From contig VUYV01000045.1 of NCBI GenBank assembly GCA_008711295.1, forward strand, positions 5,474,770 through 5,538,769: a stretch of 64,000 bases of DNA, read 5' to 3'. The notes below the pieces were generated by a model. The model was not told the origin of the DNA and ran no database searches. It was given only the letters and a program-made list of their open reading frames with translations. The stretch is from Anarhynchus alexandrinus (lineage: Eukaryota > Chordata > Aves > Charadriiformes > Charadriidae). The translations under genes were made by a program, and so were the position numbers. How positions within the stretch are numbered: the stretch's first letter is position 1; each line of letters opens with the position of its first letter. This document shows positions 11,746 to 24,190 of the stretch, one piece after another.

Positions 11746-14700
11746 GATGAAAGTTCAAGGGCAAGGCATAGCTATGTTGCTATCTGGAATGATTTAACAG
11801 CCACTAGCAGGCTTGCTGCAATAGATAGATTTTTCCAACTTTAGTCCGGAGCTTTCAACACTCTCCCATCTCCCGCATTCGATTGCTTTCTATGAGATGA
11901 GGGAGGGTGTTTCTGACAGCACTTCTTGATTTAATTTTGTACTGTTGGGCAACAACATATCAGCCGTAGTGGACCCCTGGTGGATTTGTACAAGCTGGGG
12001 GATATAGCAATATCCTATTGGATTTTTTGCTATCATAGGCAGGATGCCAGACACAACAGAGAGAATTAATTATTAACAGCACTGCTATCTTTCTAACGTA
12101 GCTTCAAGGCACTATTGTGTTTGCACTCACTGATGGTGATCATTTCTCAACTGTTCCGTGTATAATGAACTGCATATGCCTCTCAGATTTCAGCCCTTAA
12201 TCTAGCAGGTTATCTGTTGTAACCAGAAATCCCCTCGTTCCTTCAGTATGCAGGTATTGAAGTCTGCGATTTAAACTGCAGACCTCTCTGGTGTGGCAGT
12301 AACGTGTACAGGATTTCACTGAAGAGCGTGCTCTGGCAGATACATGCCACACTGGACAAATTCATGGATGTTGTCTGTTGGGAGACTTTATGCTCATATA
12401 TTCCAAAACAACCAGCTAAATTCTGTACTGTAACTAGCGCAGAGAAGTATGAATACATCATACGTACTCATTTGCAGGTGACAACTGTTGTTGCTTTGAG
12501 AAGGAGGTGACATTTCTCTTTCAAGTCTACAAATATCTTAAAAGTTAAATTATTGCGAAGCTCAAGGGCATGCCTGAACAACCTTCTTTTTTTTTGCCAT
12601 CTAAAAATTGACATTTCCAATTTCTTCAAAATTCAACACTGTAGCATTTTTTCACAGTCAAGAACATCTGCTTAGTGTCGTGTACAAACAAAAACTAACA
12701 AATCCGTGTCAATATATATGATAGTCTTTGTACATTGAGGAACATATATACTATTAATATTGCACTCCTAAATCACACTATGAGTAAGCTGAGGCAAATT
12801 AAGTGTGAAAATGAAGAAACGGATTAGGAAGGAGATTTTAAAAATTACCATAAAATGAGAAAACACGGATATTTTTTCACTAAAACAAGTATGTACTGAG
12901 CAAAGGAAAATGAGGTTAAAGCTATTTGTTTTCTTAATATTTATAAAACACAAAAGTTATGAATGTGGCCAAATAGGCAAGAAAGGGGCAAGTGATTTAT
13001 TTTTAAGTGTCCAAGGTAATTACCAAGGGATGGTTTTCACCATTCTAAATATGAGGAGTTTCTAGTTTAAGCCTATGTTCATGCACAAATTGAGAGCTGT
13101 GTGGAAAATTTCTTCTCAGAAGTTAAAATTTTCAAACTGTGAATCAACAAGACTCCATCTGAAGAAAAAATATTGCTTAGCATAAAATTAATTTTTTTCA
13201 TTTGAGAATTGCAGTAGGATTATTTTTATTTGTGTTTACTGTTAAAAGTTTATTCATTTATTGGTTTCTTTATTTTATATATCCTTAAAATATAATTATT
13301 CAAATAATATTAAAATAATTTTGAAACAAAATAGTGCTGAAGCACGAGATGATAGAACTCTTGTGGTACTTCAACACTGCCATAACTACTTTTTGAAACA
13401 AAATTCAACTGAATATTATGAAAACTTCCCACAGATAGTGGGACATTGAGACATCAATCAATCGGTATTTTCAAGAGGAAAGTCATCACCTGTCAGAGAT
13501 ACTTCTCTTCTCTTGAGACTCTTCTGAGACTAACTATCTTAAATCCTAACCTGTTTCATTAGATTAATGGTAACATTCAAATGTCTGCAAAGAAAGGCTA
13601 GGGGAACATCTTCACAGAAGAAACACAAAGATAATTTTTTATTTTTCAATTTTCATTGCTCAATTCTTTCTGCTTGTGTACAATCAGGTAGTTAGACAAA
13701 TATTTTGGTTCCTAGACTGAAAGCTTGCATTTGAAAAGTGTTATAATGGGTTTTGTTTTCTTACTTAAAGTTAACAGCAAAGAAGTTCAAATATTGTACT
13801 TAGTATGACCTAGATTAAATTTTTACCAATATTGAATGAAATTCTTGCCCTTATTTACCAGAAATTTTAGTCACCACTTTTGCTTACTTATTTAGAATAC
13901 AACTACAAATGTGTCTGCACTTTTATTTATAATTTATTTTTTAAAATCATGGTTGGATAAGCTATGTTTTTATGAATATTGGTATGTACAGTGAGTGAAG
14001 TAGATAACCAAATTAGGTTTTCAAAGTAACTTTTAAAGCTGTAATATATTTAATATGGTTCCACAATGGACTGTATGGCCTTGTACAATCTGAAGATTAT
14101 AAGGTGTAAGGCTTTTGTTATTTTCAAAAACTGATAATATCTGAGGTGAAAAGATGAAAAGAAAGAACAAGAGAAAAGTAACAATAAAGATATTTATTTG
14201 TCAAATCATTGTATTCCCTTCACTCAAGGTATGATTTGAGAGCTTGATATCATGGCCTTTTACATAGTTTCTGTTACATAAACCAGAATGCTGTGGCAAG
14301 GGAAAATGTAGCTTCAGCTCCCAAAATCTCAGGCTGAATGTATTGTATGTATTCATCACATAATCAAGGATGCGTCTTGCAGTGGAGGAGACAAGGAAAA
14401 CAAACAAAAAGTCTAGAAATTCATTTAACTAAAGAGACTTGCTGCAAATACTCAGCTGCTCTATTGGAGGTTGTTATTTTGTAAGCAACATCTGAAATCA
14501 TTATATCTGCAGGGGGATAGACTGCAGGAGGATTAAGATTCTTTTTCTTCTTTTTTTTTTTGGATGTGGTAAATCTAGAATAGCTGCATTGCTACAAGCC
14601 GTGCAATGTTAGGTTGAGTTTGGGTAGAAATCAAGAAGTGTGGAGTTCAAGCTTTGATGAAAAATAATAAATAGTTCCTGCGATAAATAGTTTGACAAAA

Positions 14701-16013
14701 ATAAGTTTATTCCAGAGCACTTAAGCTGAACTTCTAGAGAGGATTCCAGATGTCGGTTGCAATACCTGCTTTTCATCAAATGCAACAGATAATCTTTATG
14801 ACACCTATGTAACTTCAGTTCCAGCTAGTGATTCTTTCCTTTCATCCTTGCTTTGCATCCTGTTTTGAATTGCTGAGGACTTCTAGGACAGTTCAGGGAA
14901 ATAACCATACACTATATCCAACATATTCAGTAAAATATAAAAATTCTGGGGGATATCCGAAAAATTATAAAGATGGACTTAGGTTGAGAAGGAAAGCATA
15001 GAAAGGTTGCACCAGGCCTGCAATATGCAAGCATTCCTTTCCAACTGTATAACTCTTTCCATATATATTCCACTGATTATATCCCTTTGGAAGCCGTTCC
15101 CTTGGAACCTCACCATGAAAGCTTTTTCCAGGCTTTTTCCATATTAGAGGATTTTCTGGTTGGTATCATCTTGATACTGATACTATTTTCAGTTATTGTG
15201 TTTTAGTAGTTTGTGGAGCTGAGGTACATCGGAAATGCATCTCAGTTAAGCTGTGTGACAGCTGTGTAGCTGCATAGGGTGTTACAGGGACCTCAGAAAA
15301 GGTGTAGTTTGGCCAACTGTAGTGACCAGCAGTTCCATGATGGGCAAAAGCTCCACCCGGTGCAGGAGTGACAAGCATGGACTTACTGGGGAGGTCTGAT
15401 GGGTCAACACCTTCCTCTTGGCAAAATCCAACATGCTCTACTTATTGCCTGCCCTCTTCTTATGTTCCCACTACGTTGAGACCACCTCTGTTGCACTTCC
15501 AAACGAGAGCAGAAATAAAGAAATTCAGACCTTGGGTATTTTGAGGTCCCAGTTTGGAAGAATACTGGTAAATATGAGGAAGGTTAAATTAATTCAAATA
15601 TAATTTCTTATTATACTTACTTATACTTACTTCTGAAAAAATATCCTGTGTTTTGCCAGATAGGAACAAGACATACCAAAGATGTTTTACAACAGTACTG
15701 CAAAGGCTGATGGTATTTTTAGAGCACAGTAGTGCTTTTGAAGGAGAGCGCTATCTAAAGCCTTGATATTTGCTGAGTAAAAGCAACAGATAGCCTTCTT
15801 TTCACTTCCATGTTCGTTGAACAAGCTTTGAGCATTATCGTGTAGTTTTATATTTCACTCACTTGTCTATTCATTTGTTTTCATGGAACAATCCCCACAG
15901 AGCAATGCAGAAAAAAGTGAAATGTGTGAGCAATACTGTCTGTTCTCAAATGTCCATACAGAAAGAAATGGAAATTGTAATTATTCACTGTGTTAAATAA
16001 CAACCTTTTAATG

Positions 16014-16038
16014 TCTAACATTCATTTTGAATGTTAGA
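16014..16038. repeat. 11-bp perfect inverted repeat, 3-base loop
   Basis: Arm 16014-16024 (tctaacattca) is followed by ttt and by its exact complement at 16028-16038. No U-run follows as in a terminator, and no gene flanks it. It may be a chance palindrome in AT-rich DNA. Confidence 0.85.
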
Positions 16039-17817
16039 ATCCAATTACCATGTAATAATAAAGACCCTTACAGTACAATATCTTTCAGCACAGGGGGCTT
16101 ATGTAGCTAGTTTCCATCCATTATTTGTACATTTCCAATTTGTTTAGTACAAGTATAATTAGGGAGAAATATAGGAGAATAGAAAACAGTTCCATTTTGT
16201 CAGAAATGTATACAAATACAGCATGATACAAGAGAGGAAAGAAGACAGTATTAAAAAAGGAAGGGCAAAGCATTTAACCAAAAGAAAACTTTATCTGCAA
16301 GAGAATGCAATTGAAACAGGAGTAAGACGGTTGAGTAACTCAGTTATATATGACACTGTTAAAGACGATCAGAACGAGCACCTGAAATAAACATCAATAT
16401 GATCCAAAACACCCCCAAGGGACACCAGAACTAAGACAAGTGACAAGCTAGCGTGTGTCTGTCCTACAAAACTGATGTTGCTGTAGCTACTGCTGGAGAT
16501 AATATCACCCAGGACACAGAAGCTCTTCGCAAACAATGAGCAGAGATATGCTCGCCCAGACAAAACACACATTGCTTTTTAAGCTTTAAAATGGGAAAAT
16601 AATCATACACATAAGGTCGCACACAAAAGAACAAACTTATTTTATACCAATAAGAAGGAGAGAAGGGCAAACAGATAAAGATGTTTACAGGAAAGAGTGA
16701 CTGAAACATTATACTACATTCTATATCTGAGGGTATAAGACAACAAGAATTACATATGGTATGGATCCAAGTGGATAGAAACTTCTGAGAGCTGCAAGAA
16801 AATAAATTCCTAATTATCAGCAAGAATAAACTTAATTAGCTACAGACCAAGCAACAAAGAATTACAGACTTATCTCCATTTTAGCCTCTACATGCCAAAT
16901 TACAAAGCACTTGAGCTATTAAAAGAAATAGTGTTGGCTTTCTGACATATTTTTTTCAATAGTGTTCCCAAATTAATATAATTTTGTGGTTGGGTGTCAT
17001 AGTACTATCTCAAAATCAAACAACAAGAAGGGTGTTCATCTTACCGTACAAAAAATATCATATTTGATTGGGATCTTAGTTTTTATTATGACCAACTATC
17101 AAATAAAGGAATTCAGCATCTATATATTTGCATATTTGCAGTTCAGAATGGCTACTAAACTTTAGTATGTATGATTCTAGAAAACATAAACCTCTGTTTT
17201 CAAGTAAAATGTCATCTGGGAAAAGGGCTTAATTCAAGGTTTGGATAACTAAGTAACCCACACCCCCCTAGAGAAAATGATCCAAAAATGTTTTATTGTT
17301 AAAATAAATCATATATATACCAGATAATATGATACTGTAGATGTTTGAAAGCTCAAAAAAAAAAGATAAATTAATGTTTAGATGTGTGTTACCTGCAGAT
17401 CAGATTTTCTAATGTTCTAATGTTTGTGTCTAGCCCAAAATCTTCAGAAAATAAGGTCTTTTGCAGATGAAGTAATATAAAATTAGTACATTCCTGTGAA
17501 TCCTTAGAAGTCTTATTACAACCACAAGGAAAGGATATTTCTATATTGTCCCGGACCCCCGGGGTTTGAAGGAACTAAACATGTTCTGATGAATAGGAAG
17601 ACAAGGAGATAATAGATTATTAAATTGCAGCTTTTTAATAAATATCTTTTAAATACTTTTTCTCATATTCTATTTGACATTAATAGTCTGTTAGCACAGT
17701 GTTTCTACTGAAGAAAATCAGCAGTGTTCGTGAATTCATAAATCTACACTCACACAGTTTTCCCTTTAATCACTTTATTGTCTTCTCTCTTTATTCCTGT
17801 TATCTATGCTCCACTCC

Positions 17818-17858
17818 TGAATAATAATAAAAAAAATAAAAAAAAACCCACAACAAAA
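17818..17858. repeat. A-rich low-complexity tract
   Basis: Short AAT units run into poly-A interrupted by single T and C bases. It is low-complexity sequence only. Confidence 0.85.
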
Positions 17859-19092
17859 CTATACAGACAAAATAGAAAAGTTGAAAGCTATGGTGATCTT
17901 TGTCCCTGGAACTGTGTGGCTACAAATGCACATGTTTAGACCTGCAAGGATTTCTCCCAGCTGGGCTTATCATGGTCATTGCTTGCATTCTGGGTCCACT
18001 TCGGTCCTACAAAGGACTTCTTAATTGCATAATGGCTATTTCCAGGGACTGTTTTTCTCCTCTGAGCTTTTGTAGAAATTCTGACTTAGGGAAGAAATCA
18101 TTTATATTTAAATTTTACAGAATATCTGAATTATTAAAAAACACCTGAGCGGCACCAAACATACCCCTGTAACAACCCTATGTACTTCTAGGCACAATTT
18201 TTCTTGTGTTCTGGTTTGTATTCACAAATGATAAAAGAGTAGAGTTGATAAGTGATGCAGCAAGTAGATGACCACATAGATATTAACATGTCTCTCTTAA
18301 AACAATTAAATAATTAAAGGAGTAAGAGGAAACAATCCCAGCCAAATCCTAAAGTGGTACTCTTTAAGAAAAACATATCTTAACTGCACTGTTTTCTCTG
18401 GGTAGTGAAATCAGTTTGAGGCTGGGAATATGCGATAGCTATGTGATCCTGTTTATGTTAGAACTGAAAACACAGGAATGTACTTTCACCCATGATCATG
18501 CATTCAGTGTTTATTTTGTGTACTGCATGTGATTAATATGTACCACAACAAACTCAACATGTAAATTTTTTGTGCACTTCAGTTTGAAATATTATTACAG
18601 TATTCAGGAGACTATATAACCAGATGTCATACATATTCTTAATAAGTGGGTTTTTTTGTTATTCCCAACAGATATTTTGCTGTTTTAGTTAGTAACAAGG
18701 TTGGGCAAAACAGTTTTGAATAAAGGAAGAAGTTTTCTCTTGAGGTTTATCTGAGTAAAAACATTGAAATTATTTTTACATTTCATGTGTCTACCCTCTC
18801 TAGATAAAACAAAGACTATAATAGTAAGTGTTTAAGAGGGAACATCATTTGCAGTATTCATTTTTATCCTGTATGACTGCAACACCTTTCTTCCTTCCAC
18901 CACTGGACGTAAAATTAAACTTGCTTGTATCCCTAAAGAACTCTTTGAGTTATGGCATCCATTAACCTTCAGAAAAACCCCTATCATGATTCTCCTTGAA
19001 GTCTCAAAATTATTCTCTTTTAATGTACAATATAAAAGATGTACAAATGAAATAAGTGAAGTACATGTCTTCGTAGCCTACAGAGCCTTCTC

Positions 19093-19434
19093 ATGGTCTG
19101 TGCAAATGTTGTAAGCTGTGCTGTAGTTGCTGATGCAACTGGACTCAGTGGCGCAGAGTCCAGCTGGAGGCCTGTAACTAGCGGTGTTCCCCGGGGGTCA
19201 GTACTGGGTCCAGCTTTCTTCAACGTATTCATCAATGACCTGGATGAGGGGACAGAGTGTACCATCAGCAAGTTTGCTGATGACACAAAACTGGAAGGAG
19301 TGGCTGACACACCAGAAGGCTGTGCTGCCATACAGCAAGACCTGGACAGACTAGAGAGCTGGACAGAGAGGAACCTCATGAAATTCAACAAGGGCCAATG
19401 TAAGGTCCATGCATCAGTCCAGGTTAGGGGTTGA
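19093..19434 (+). pseudogene. CR1 ORF2 fragment: reverse-transcriptase core (broken)
   Basis: The 113-codon open frame matches CR1 reverse transcriptase from about residue 20 onward. The signature '[11 protein letters not shown]' lies at residues 30-40 and the catalytic FADD box (the CR1 form of YxDD) at residues 61-64 (from base 19273). '[11 protein letters not shown]' follows near the end. In a full element this enzyme copies CR1 RNA at the nicked target. Here the endonuclease domain and the N-terminal half of the RT are missing. Downstream of 'CKV' the frame is lost because about 25-30 bases are deleted, and the next CR1 segment continues in another frame. The first ~18 codons are probably flanking DNA, so the ATG is not a real start. 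Confidence 0.9.
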
Positions 19435-19765
19435 CCTGCTGGAAAGCAGCTCTGCGGAGAAGGACCTGGGAGTTCTGGTGGACAACAAGTTGATCGTGAG
19501 CCAGCAATGTGCCCTTGTAGCCAAGAAGGTCAATGGTATCCTGGGGTGCATTAAAAAGAGTGTGGCCAGCAGGTCAAGGGAGGTCATCCTCCCCCTCTAC
19601 TCTGCCCTGGTGAGGACACATATGGAGTACTGTGCCCAGTTCTGGGCTCCCTGGTTCAAAAAAGACAAGGAACTGCTGGATAGAGTCCAGTGGAGGGCTA
19701 CAAAGATGATCAGGGGACTGGAGGATCTCTCTTATGAGGAAAGGCTGAGAGACATGTCTGTTTAG
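19409..19765 (+). pseudogene. CR1 ORF2 fragment: RT thumb/C-terminal region (broken)
   Basis: The 118-codon frame continues the preceding RT fragment after a frame change. Recognisable CR1 blocks in order are '[13 protein letters not shown]', '[20 protein letters not shown]', '[17 protein letters not shown]' and '[20 protein letters not shown]'. The reading ends at a TAG in 'gtctgtttag'; intact elements continue through this block, so a small indel just upstream (near 'gagagacatgtctg') probably created the stop. The remaining C-terminal block runs on out of frame. Confidence 0.9.
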
Positions 19766-19812
19766 TCTGGAGAAGAGAAGACTGAGAGGGGATCTCATCA
19801 GTGCTTATAAAT

Positions 19813-19940
19813 TACCTTAACAATGCTTGTAATTTGCCTGGTCTAGTGGGAGGTGTCCCTGCCTATGGCAGGAGGGTTGGAACTTGATGATCTTCAAGGT
19901 CCCTTCCAACCTAAACATTCTATTATTCTATGATTCTATG
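19813..19940 (+). mobile_element. CR1 3' tail nested inside another CR1, with AAAT duplication
   Basis: A 128-base piece interrupts the 3' UTR of the host CR1. From about 19837 it is clear CR1 3' UTR (ggtctagtgggaggtgtccc onward) ending in ATTCTATT, ATTCTATG-type octamers at 19917-19940. The host sequence breaks after 'cttataaat' (19812) and resumes with 'aaatatctatag' at 19941, so AAAT (19809-19812 and 19941-19944) flanks the insert as a short target-site duplication or microhomology. The first ~24 bases (19813-19836) do not look like CR1. They include a near-copy (12 of 15 bases) of the adjacent host 'cagtgcttataaatt', consistent with locally templated filler. Confidence 0.85.
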
Positions 19941-20270
19941 AAATATCTATAGGGAAGGTGTCAAAAGGAGGGGGTCAGATTCTTTTCAGTGGTGCCCAGC
20001 AATAGGACAAGGGGCAACAGGCACAAACTGGAACACAGGAAATTCCGTGTGAACATGAGGAAAAACTTCTTTACTTGAGAGTGACAGAGCACTGGAACAG
20101 GCTGCCCAGAGTGGTTGTGGAGTCTCATTCTCTGGATATATTCAAAACCCACCTAGATGCGTTCCTGTCCAACCTGCTGTAGGTGAACCAGCTTTGTCAG
20201 GGGGGTTGGACTAGATGATTTCCGAAGGTCCCTTCTAACTCCTGCCATTCTGTGATTCTGTGATTCTGTG

Positions 20271-22659
20271 AATATTCAACTCTGGTAATCTTAGTCTAAA
20301 GCACACTTACAAAATGTGGAGGGCAAATCGTATCTCCCGAAGACCTTGCTGAGAAGAGCAAATCTCCCAATCCAGCCAAACTGAAAAGCAATTTTAATGC
20401 ATTAACACATTATCTTAGTGATAGCCTTTTCCCCCACGCGATGTTTTAGGCTTTTGCCATCAGCTAGGTCAGGCCCATATTGTGAAAGAATTAGTTACAA
20501 AAGTGATTTTACTAGTGACTGTATACCCCTGCCCTTGATAGAAAATCCAAGAAGCTGTTTCTTCACAGGATTTCTAATACAGTTTCTTTGTGGACAGAAA
20601 CAAAGCTTGGGAGTTTTAAGACAGTATTAAAAACAGAATAGAAACACTTTTAAGTACAATCTTAGAGCTGTTTCTAGCATTCTAGCTATGATTTTTGTTT
20701 TACTTGAATGCAAAAATGCACTTGTGTTTACAGTGCATACACATACATTTCTATGCTACAAATATTTAAGTCAAACAGCATGCAAGTTACAGGAATATAA
20801 GTCATTTACCATACAGTGTCATTTTGGAGTTTAGAGTCAATTATTTGGGAAGACAAGATAAAGACAGCAGTCAGTAGAGTACTTTGAAGCACACACCATT
20901 ACATTGATAGTTTGTCATGGTTACTAAATAATCAGATGTGGAGATATATTAAGTAGTTTGGAAAATAGTAGATCCCTTTAAACTAGCAGACCTATGCTGC
21001 TTTATAGAGACTGAGATTTTATTTAAAGAAAAGCACCTTAAATGAAACATGGTTCAAGCTGTTGAACTTAAAAGTATTGTGGACACTGAAATATTCTATT
21101 ATATTCTTTTCTAAATATGTGTTTGACAAAGAATCTCAGAGGTTTTATAAACCTTGCACACCAAAAGGCTTTATAAAGAGTCTGCATTTTCTTTTTTTGC
21201 TATGATAAAATTTGGAAGGAGACACCATAATTTTAACACCTCCTATTTCAAGGATAAAGTCTTTCTGAATACAGGTATTTCCTAGATTGCAAAAGATAGA
21301 AGTAACAGGTGTTTTGAGTCAAGAAATTCACTGTGCCTCAATTTACTACAGCGTCTTGACAAAGAATAATGGGACTTTATTCAATTCACTAAGTATTATT
21401 TACTGTAGGAGGAACTACAGCTGAGAAGAAGGAATCAAAGACTTTAAGACAGTGATCATCATAATCTTTCTTTAGCGAAAAGAGAATACTAATCTTATAT
21501 GAATGTGTGGGGGAAATATGCATTAAGAAGTCACTTTGTAGAGAGGTTAAAGCAATTGCAAAATATCAGTTCCAGGAATTGCTCAGAAAATTGTGCAAGA
21601 AATCCTCTATGCTGGTAAATCCAGTAGTGGGAGGATGACGGCTCAGGGATTATTTTTTTTTTTTTTTAAATGGAAAGCAGTTTTCTCTGCTAGGAAACTG
21701 CCCTAACCACAAAGAGAAAGATTCACTCTGAAAATATGAACTTGGTTCTGTTACATGACTAGTTTCATGACGGAGGGAGTCTCTCTTAAAGCCCTGGCTG
21801 CTGAAATTAAGAGATTAGAGAAACACCTCGGCTTTCATTTTAAAAATGAGTATACATTGATCTCCTTTATTTGCAAGGGAAACCAGAACAATGTTCAAGG
21901 TAAAAAATAAGAATGGAAGTTTAACATTTACTATTTCAAACCTGATTAATTTAAAAATCAATCTCCTGGCTTCAAGAGGTCCAGGCTCAGGGTTTGGCGG
22001 TGTTAGGAACTGGTAACACGGTACACTTCCACCCATGATAAACTCACAGGCAGACAGGAAGGTGTTTCAGCATGTTAAAACATAGATCCAATTGGGACAG
22101 CTGAAATGGGACAATTTCATTGGGACAAGGAAATGTTGCTCTGTATCAAAAGTGAGGAAGCTGTTAACTTTTCTCCCACACTTATGATCCAGCAAATGTC
22201 TTCTGTGTCCTATCTAATAGTTCTCTTTCAAAGCGGCAGGAGAGCGTCAGATCTCAAACACCAGGCAGGGGAAGAAACAGGCTATTAAATATGGCAGAGA
22301 TCTGAAGTCAGTTCAGAGGAAACAGGTTTTTATTATGCCAAGAGATCCTAGAAGAAGGAGCTACCTTAGGACATGCCCATATAAACTTGCAGACTCAAAC
22401 ACATGGCAAAACAGCTTACTGGCACAGGTAGAGTGGAGCACAAATGTGGTTTATACAGCTTTCAGCTCTGATCTTCCTCTGCTGCAGCAGTTTAAAATAG
22501 TATTATGTTAAAAAATCAAAGTTCCTTCTGTTTAGTAAAAGGAACAGTTGATATGGGGACAAGCAATATTCTGTATCTTGGCCTTACTTTTGAATAGAGA
22601 ATGCAAATGTGGTTGGTGAACTATGCAGAGACAAGTTAGAATCATTAGCAAAATGGAAA
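20271..22659. other. Unassigned AT-rich non-coding DNA
   Basis: No coding frame above 73 codons, no CR1 tail and no LTR ends were seen. It includes a T15 run at 21653-21667. Some segments near 20400-20520 are slightly GC-richer, but I could not assign them. Confidence 0.6.
21653..21667. repeat. Poly-T run (T15)
   Basis: Fifteen uninterrupted T, with no associated element recognised. Confidence 0.95.
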
Positions 22660-23300
22660 GGTGTGTTGACTGCAATTCAGCAGAGATCTAGTCTTGGTCT
22701 TGTCCTATGCAAAGATCCATAAATAATCTGTATGATGGAACAGAGAATATACTTCTTCATACTAAGTCAGTACAAAAATTGAAGGGATCAGATTAGATAC
22801 ATGTATTCTTGGCAAATAAGACAAATGGCCCAGGAAATCAAACAAACAAGCGACAACAAAACACAGAAACATAGGAACAAATGCAAGCGTTTGAGAAGAA
22901 AAAAACTAAAGACTGTTTAAGTACAGAATGAGAAAGAAACTAAAGTCTGATCATAAAAGAAGAGTCAATAAATGTGCCAATATGCCCAAAGGATATATGG
23001 CAGGAATGAAGCCTGCAAGACACATGGCACAGCTCTTTGTTTTAAGCAGCATTGGCACTACCCCAACAAGTGTATTGCATGCAGATTTGAACATCACACC
23101 TCTGGAAAAAAGCATGATCACTTGAAGAGCCTCTGGAGGAGAGCAGTGAGAATGATCTGAGGTCGCTAACAAGGTTGTTCTGGAAGGAGAGAACAGAAGA
23201 CTCTGACCAATGTAGTCTGAACAAGGGAACAGAGGAGAGGGAGACACAAAAACAGGCTTTAAGAATACAAAAGACTGATAGAAAGAGTGAAAAAATCCCA
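22660..23300 (+). mobile_element. Old, highly diverged CR1/L3-like LINE relic
   Basis: The order of short blocks follows CR1 ORF2, although every frame is broken. Near 22690, 'tcttggtcttgtcctatgca' and 'ataatctgtatgatgg' match the SVLGPVLFNIFINDLDDG region. At 22810-22900 there is an 'acaaatgcaa' block as in CNKVLH. At 23127-23160, 'ctctggaggagagcag' and 'agaatgatctgagg' match the VQRRATRMIRG region. At 23213-23250, 'tagtctgaac' and 'gaggagagggagac' match the [12 protein letters not shown] region. No tail octamers exist; the relic fades into the 5' end of the younger CR1 at about 23320. The divergence implies it is far older than the neighbouring copies. Confidence 0.65.
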
Positions 23301-23319
23301 AACCCTGATTTGCATGTCT

Positions 23320-24190
23320 CCTGTGGCTCAGTCGACACGCTGGAGGGGAGGGATGTCATCCAGAGGGACCTGGACAGGCTGGAGAAGTGAGCCTGTGCAA
23401 ATCTCATGAAGTTCAACAGGGTGAAGTGCACGTCCTGCACGTGGGCTGGGGCAATCCCATGCACAAATACAGGCTTCATGGAGAATGGATTGAGAGCAGC
23501 CCTGAGGAGAAGGACTTGCGAGTGTTGGTAGATGAGAAACTCAACAAGAGCTGGTAGCGTGCCCTCACAGCCCAGAAAGCCAACCGCATCCTGGGCTGCA
23601 TCAAAAGAAGTGTGGCCAGCAGGTTGAGGGAGATGATTCTGCCCCTCTACTTCACTCTGGTGAGACCCCACCTGGAGTACTGCATCCAGCTCTGGAGCCC
23701 CCAACACAAGAAGGACATGGACCTGTGGGAGTGGGTCCAGAGGAGGGCCACAAAGATGATGAGAGGGATGGAGCACCTCTCCTATGAGGAGAAGCTGAAA
23801 GAGTTGGGGTTGTTCAGCCAGGAGAAGAGAAGGCACCGGGGAGACCTTACAGCAGCCTTCCAGTACTTAAAGAGGACCTACAAGACAGCTGGAGAGGGAC
23901 TTTTTACAAGGGCATGTAGTGATAGGAAGAGGAGTAATGGTTTTAAACTGGAAGAGGGGAGATTTAGATTAGATATCAGGAAGAAACTTTTCACTCTGAG
24001 GGTGGTGAGGCACTGAAACAGGTTGCCCAGAGAAGCTGTGGATGCCCCATCCCTGGCAGTGTTCAAGGCCAGACTGGATGGGTCTTTGAGCAACCTGGTC
24101 AAGTGGAAGGTGTCCCTGCCCATGGCAGGGTGGATGGAACTAGATGATCCTTAAGGTCCCTTCCAACCTAAACCATTCTATGATTCTATG
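23320..24190 (+). mobile_element. CR1 retrotransposon, ATTCTATG type, 5'-truncated (copy B)
   Basis: About 870 bases run from the segment just after the catalytic FADDTKL box to two perfect ATTCTATG octamers (24175-24190). Lesions in the RT frame include TGA at 23388-23390, where related copies read a tryptophan codon, a one-base deletion in the 'aagtgcacgtcctgcac' block near 23425, and TAG in 'agctggtagcg' near 23553-23555. The last two are also present in the reverse-strand copy at 36.8-37.7 kb. The 3' UTR is nearly intact. No clear target-site duplication flanks it. It lies directly downstream of an ancient CR1 relic. Confidence 0.95.
23612..24016 (+). pseudogene. CR1 ORF2 C-terminal fragment in copy B
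   Basis: The 134-codon open frame carries CR1 C-terminal blocks in order: '[20 protein letters not shown]', '[18 protein letters not shown]', '[19 protein letters not shown]', '[20 protein letters not shown]', then a basic segment '[20 protein letters not shown]' and 'FTLRVVRH'. It stops at TGA (24014-24016) where related copies read 'HWNRLPREVV', so it ends about 46 residues earlier than copy C. The upstream RT half is out of frame because of the shared one-base deletion. The apparent ATG is an internal methionine, not a start. Confidence 0.9.

Larger units (their letters stand above)
11379..19089. other. Unassigned AT-rich non-coding DNA
   Basis: About 7.7 kb with no recognisable repeat ends or coding frames. 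It holds an A/CAAA-rich tract near 11711-11745, an A-rich tract at 17818-17858, a small perfect hairpin at 16014-16038 and many short direct duplications (for example 'ttatactta' repeated near 15610). The longest open frame is 119 codons on the reverse strand (16464-16823); its residues are Cys/Ser/Phe-rich with no domain, as expected from AT-rich chance reading. Confidence 0.6.
19090..20270 (+). mobile_element. CR1 retrotransposon, ATTCTGTG type, split by a nested CR1
   Basis: A 5'-truncated CR1 starts within the reverse-transcriptase region and runs through the 3' UTR to three perfect ATTCTGTG octamers (20247-20270). The 5' edge is approximate (19090-19150). The coding part is broken: the frame shifts near 19405-19410, where about 25-30 bases of the usual CR1 sequence are missing. 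The 3' UTR is interrupted at 19813-19940 by another CR1 tail; removing that piece restores a continuous UTR. The octamer variant differs from the ATTCTATG copies elsewhere in the window, so this belongs to a different and, by the nesting, older CR1 subfamily. Confidence 0.95.

Noticed and set aside
16464..16823. 119-codon reverse-strand open frame
   Set aside because: Cys/Ser/Phe-rich chance-like composition, no homology recognised, another frame overlaps it.
23042..23836. 264-codon reverse-strand open frame as a host gene
   Set aside because: It is the antisense shadow of CR1 ORF2, and copy C has the same shadow. It is kept only as a low-interest observation.
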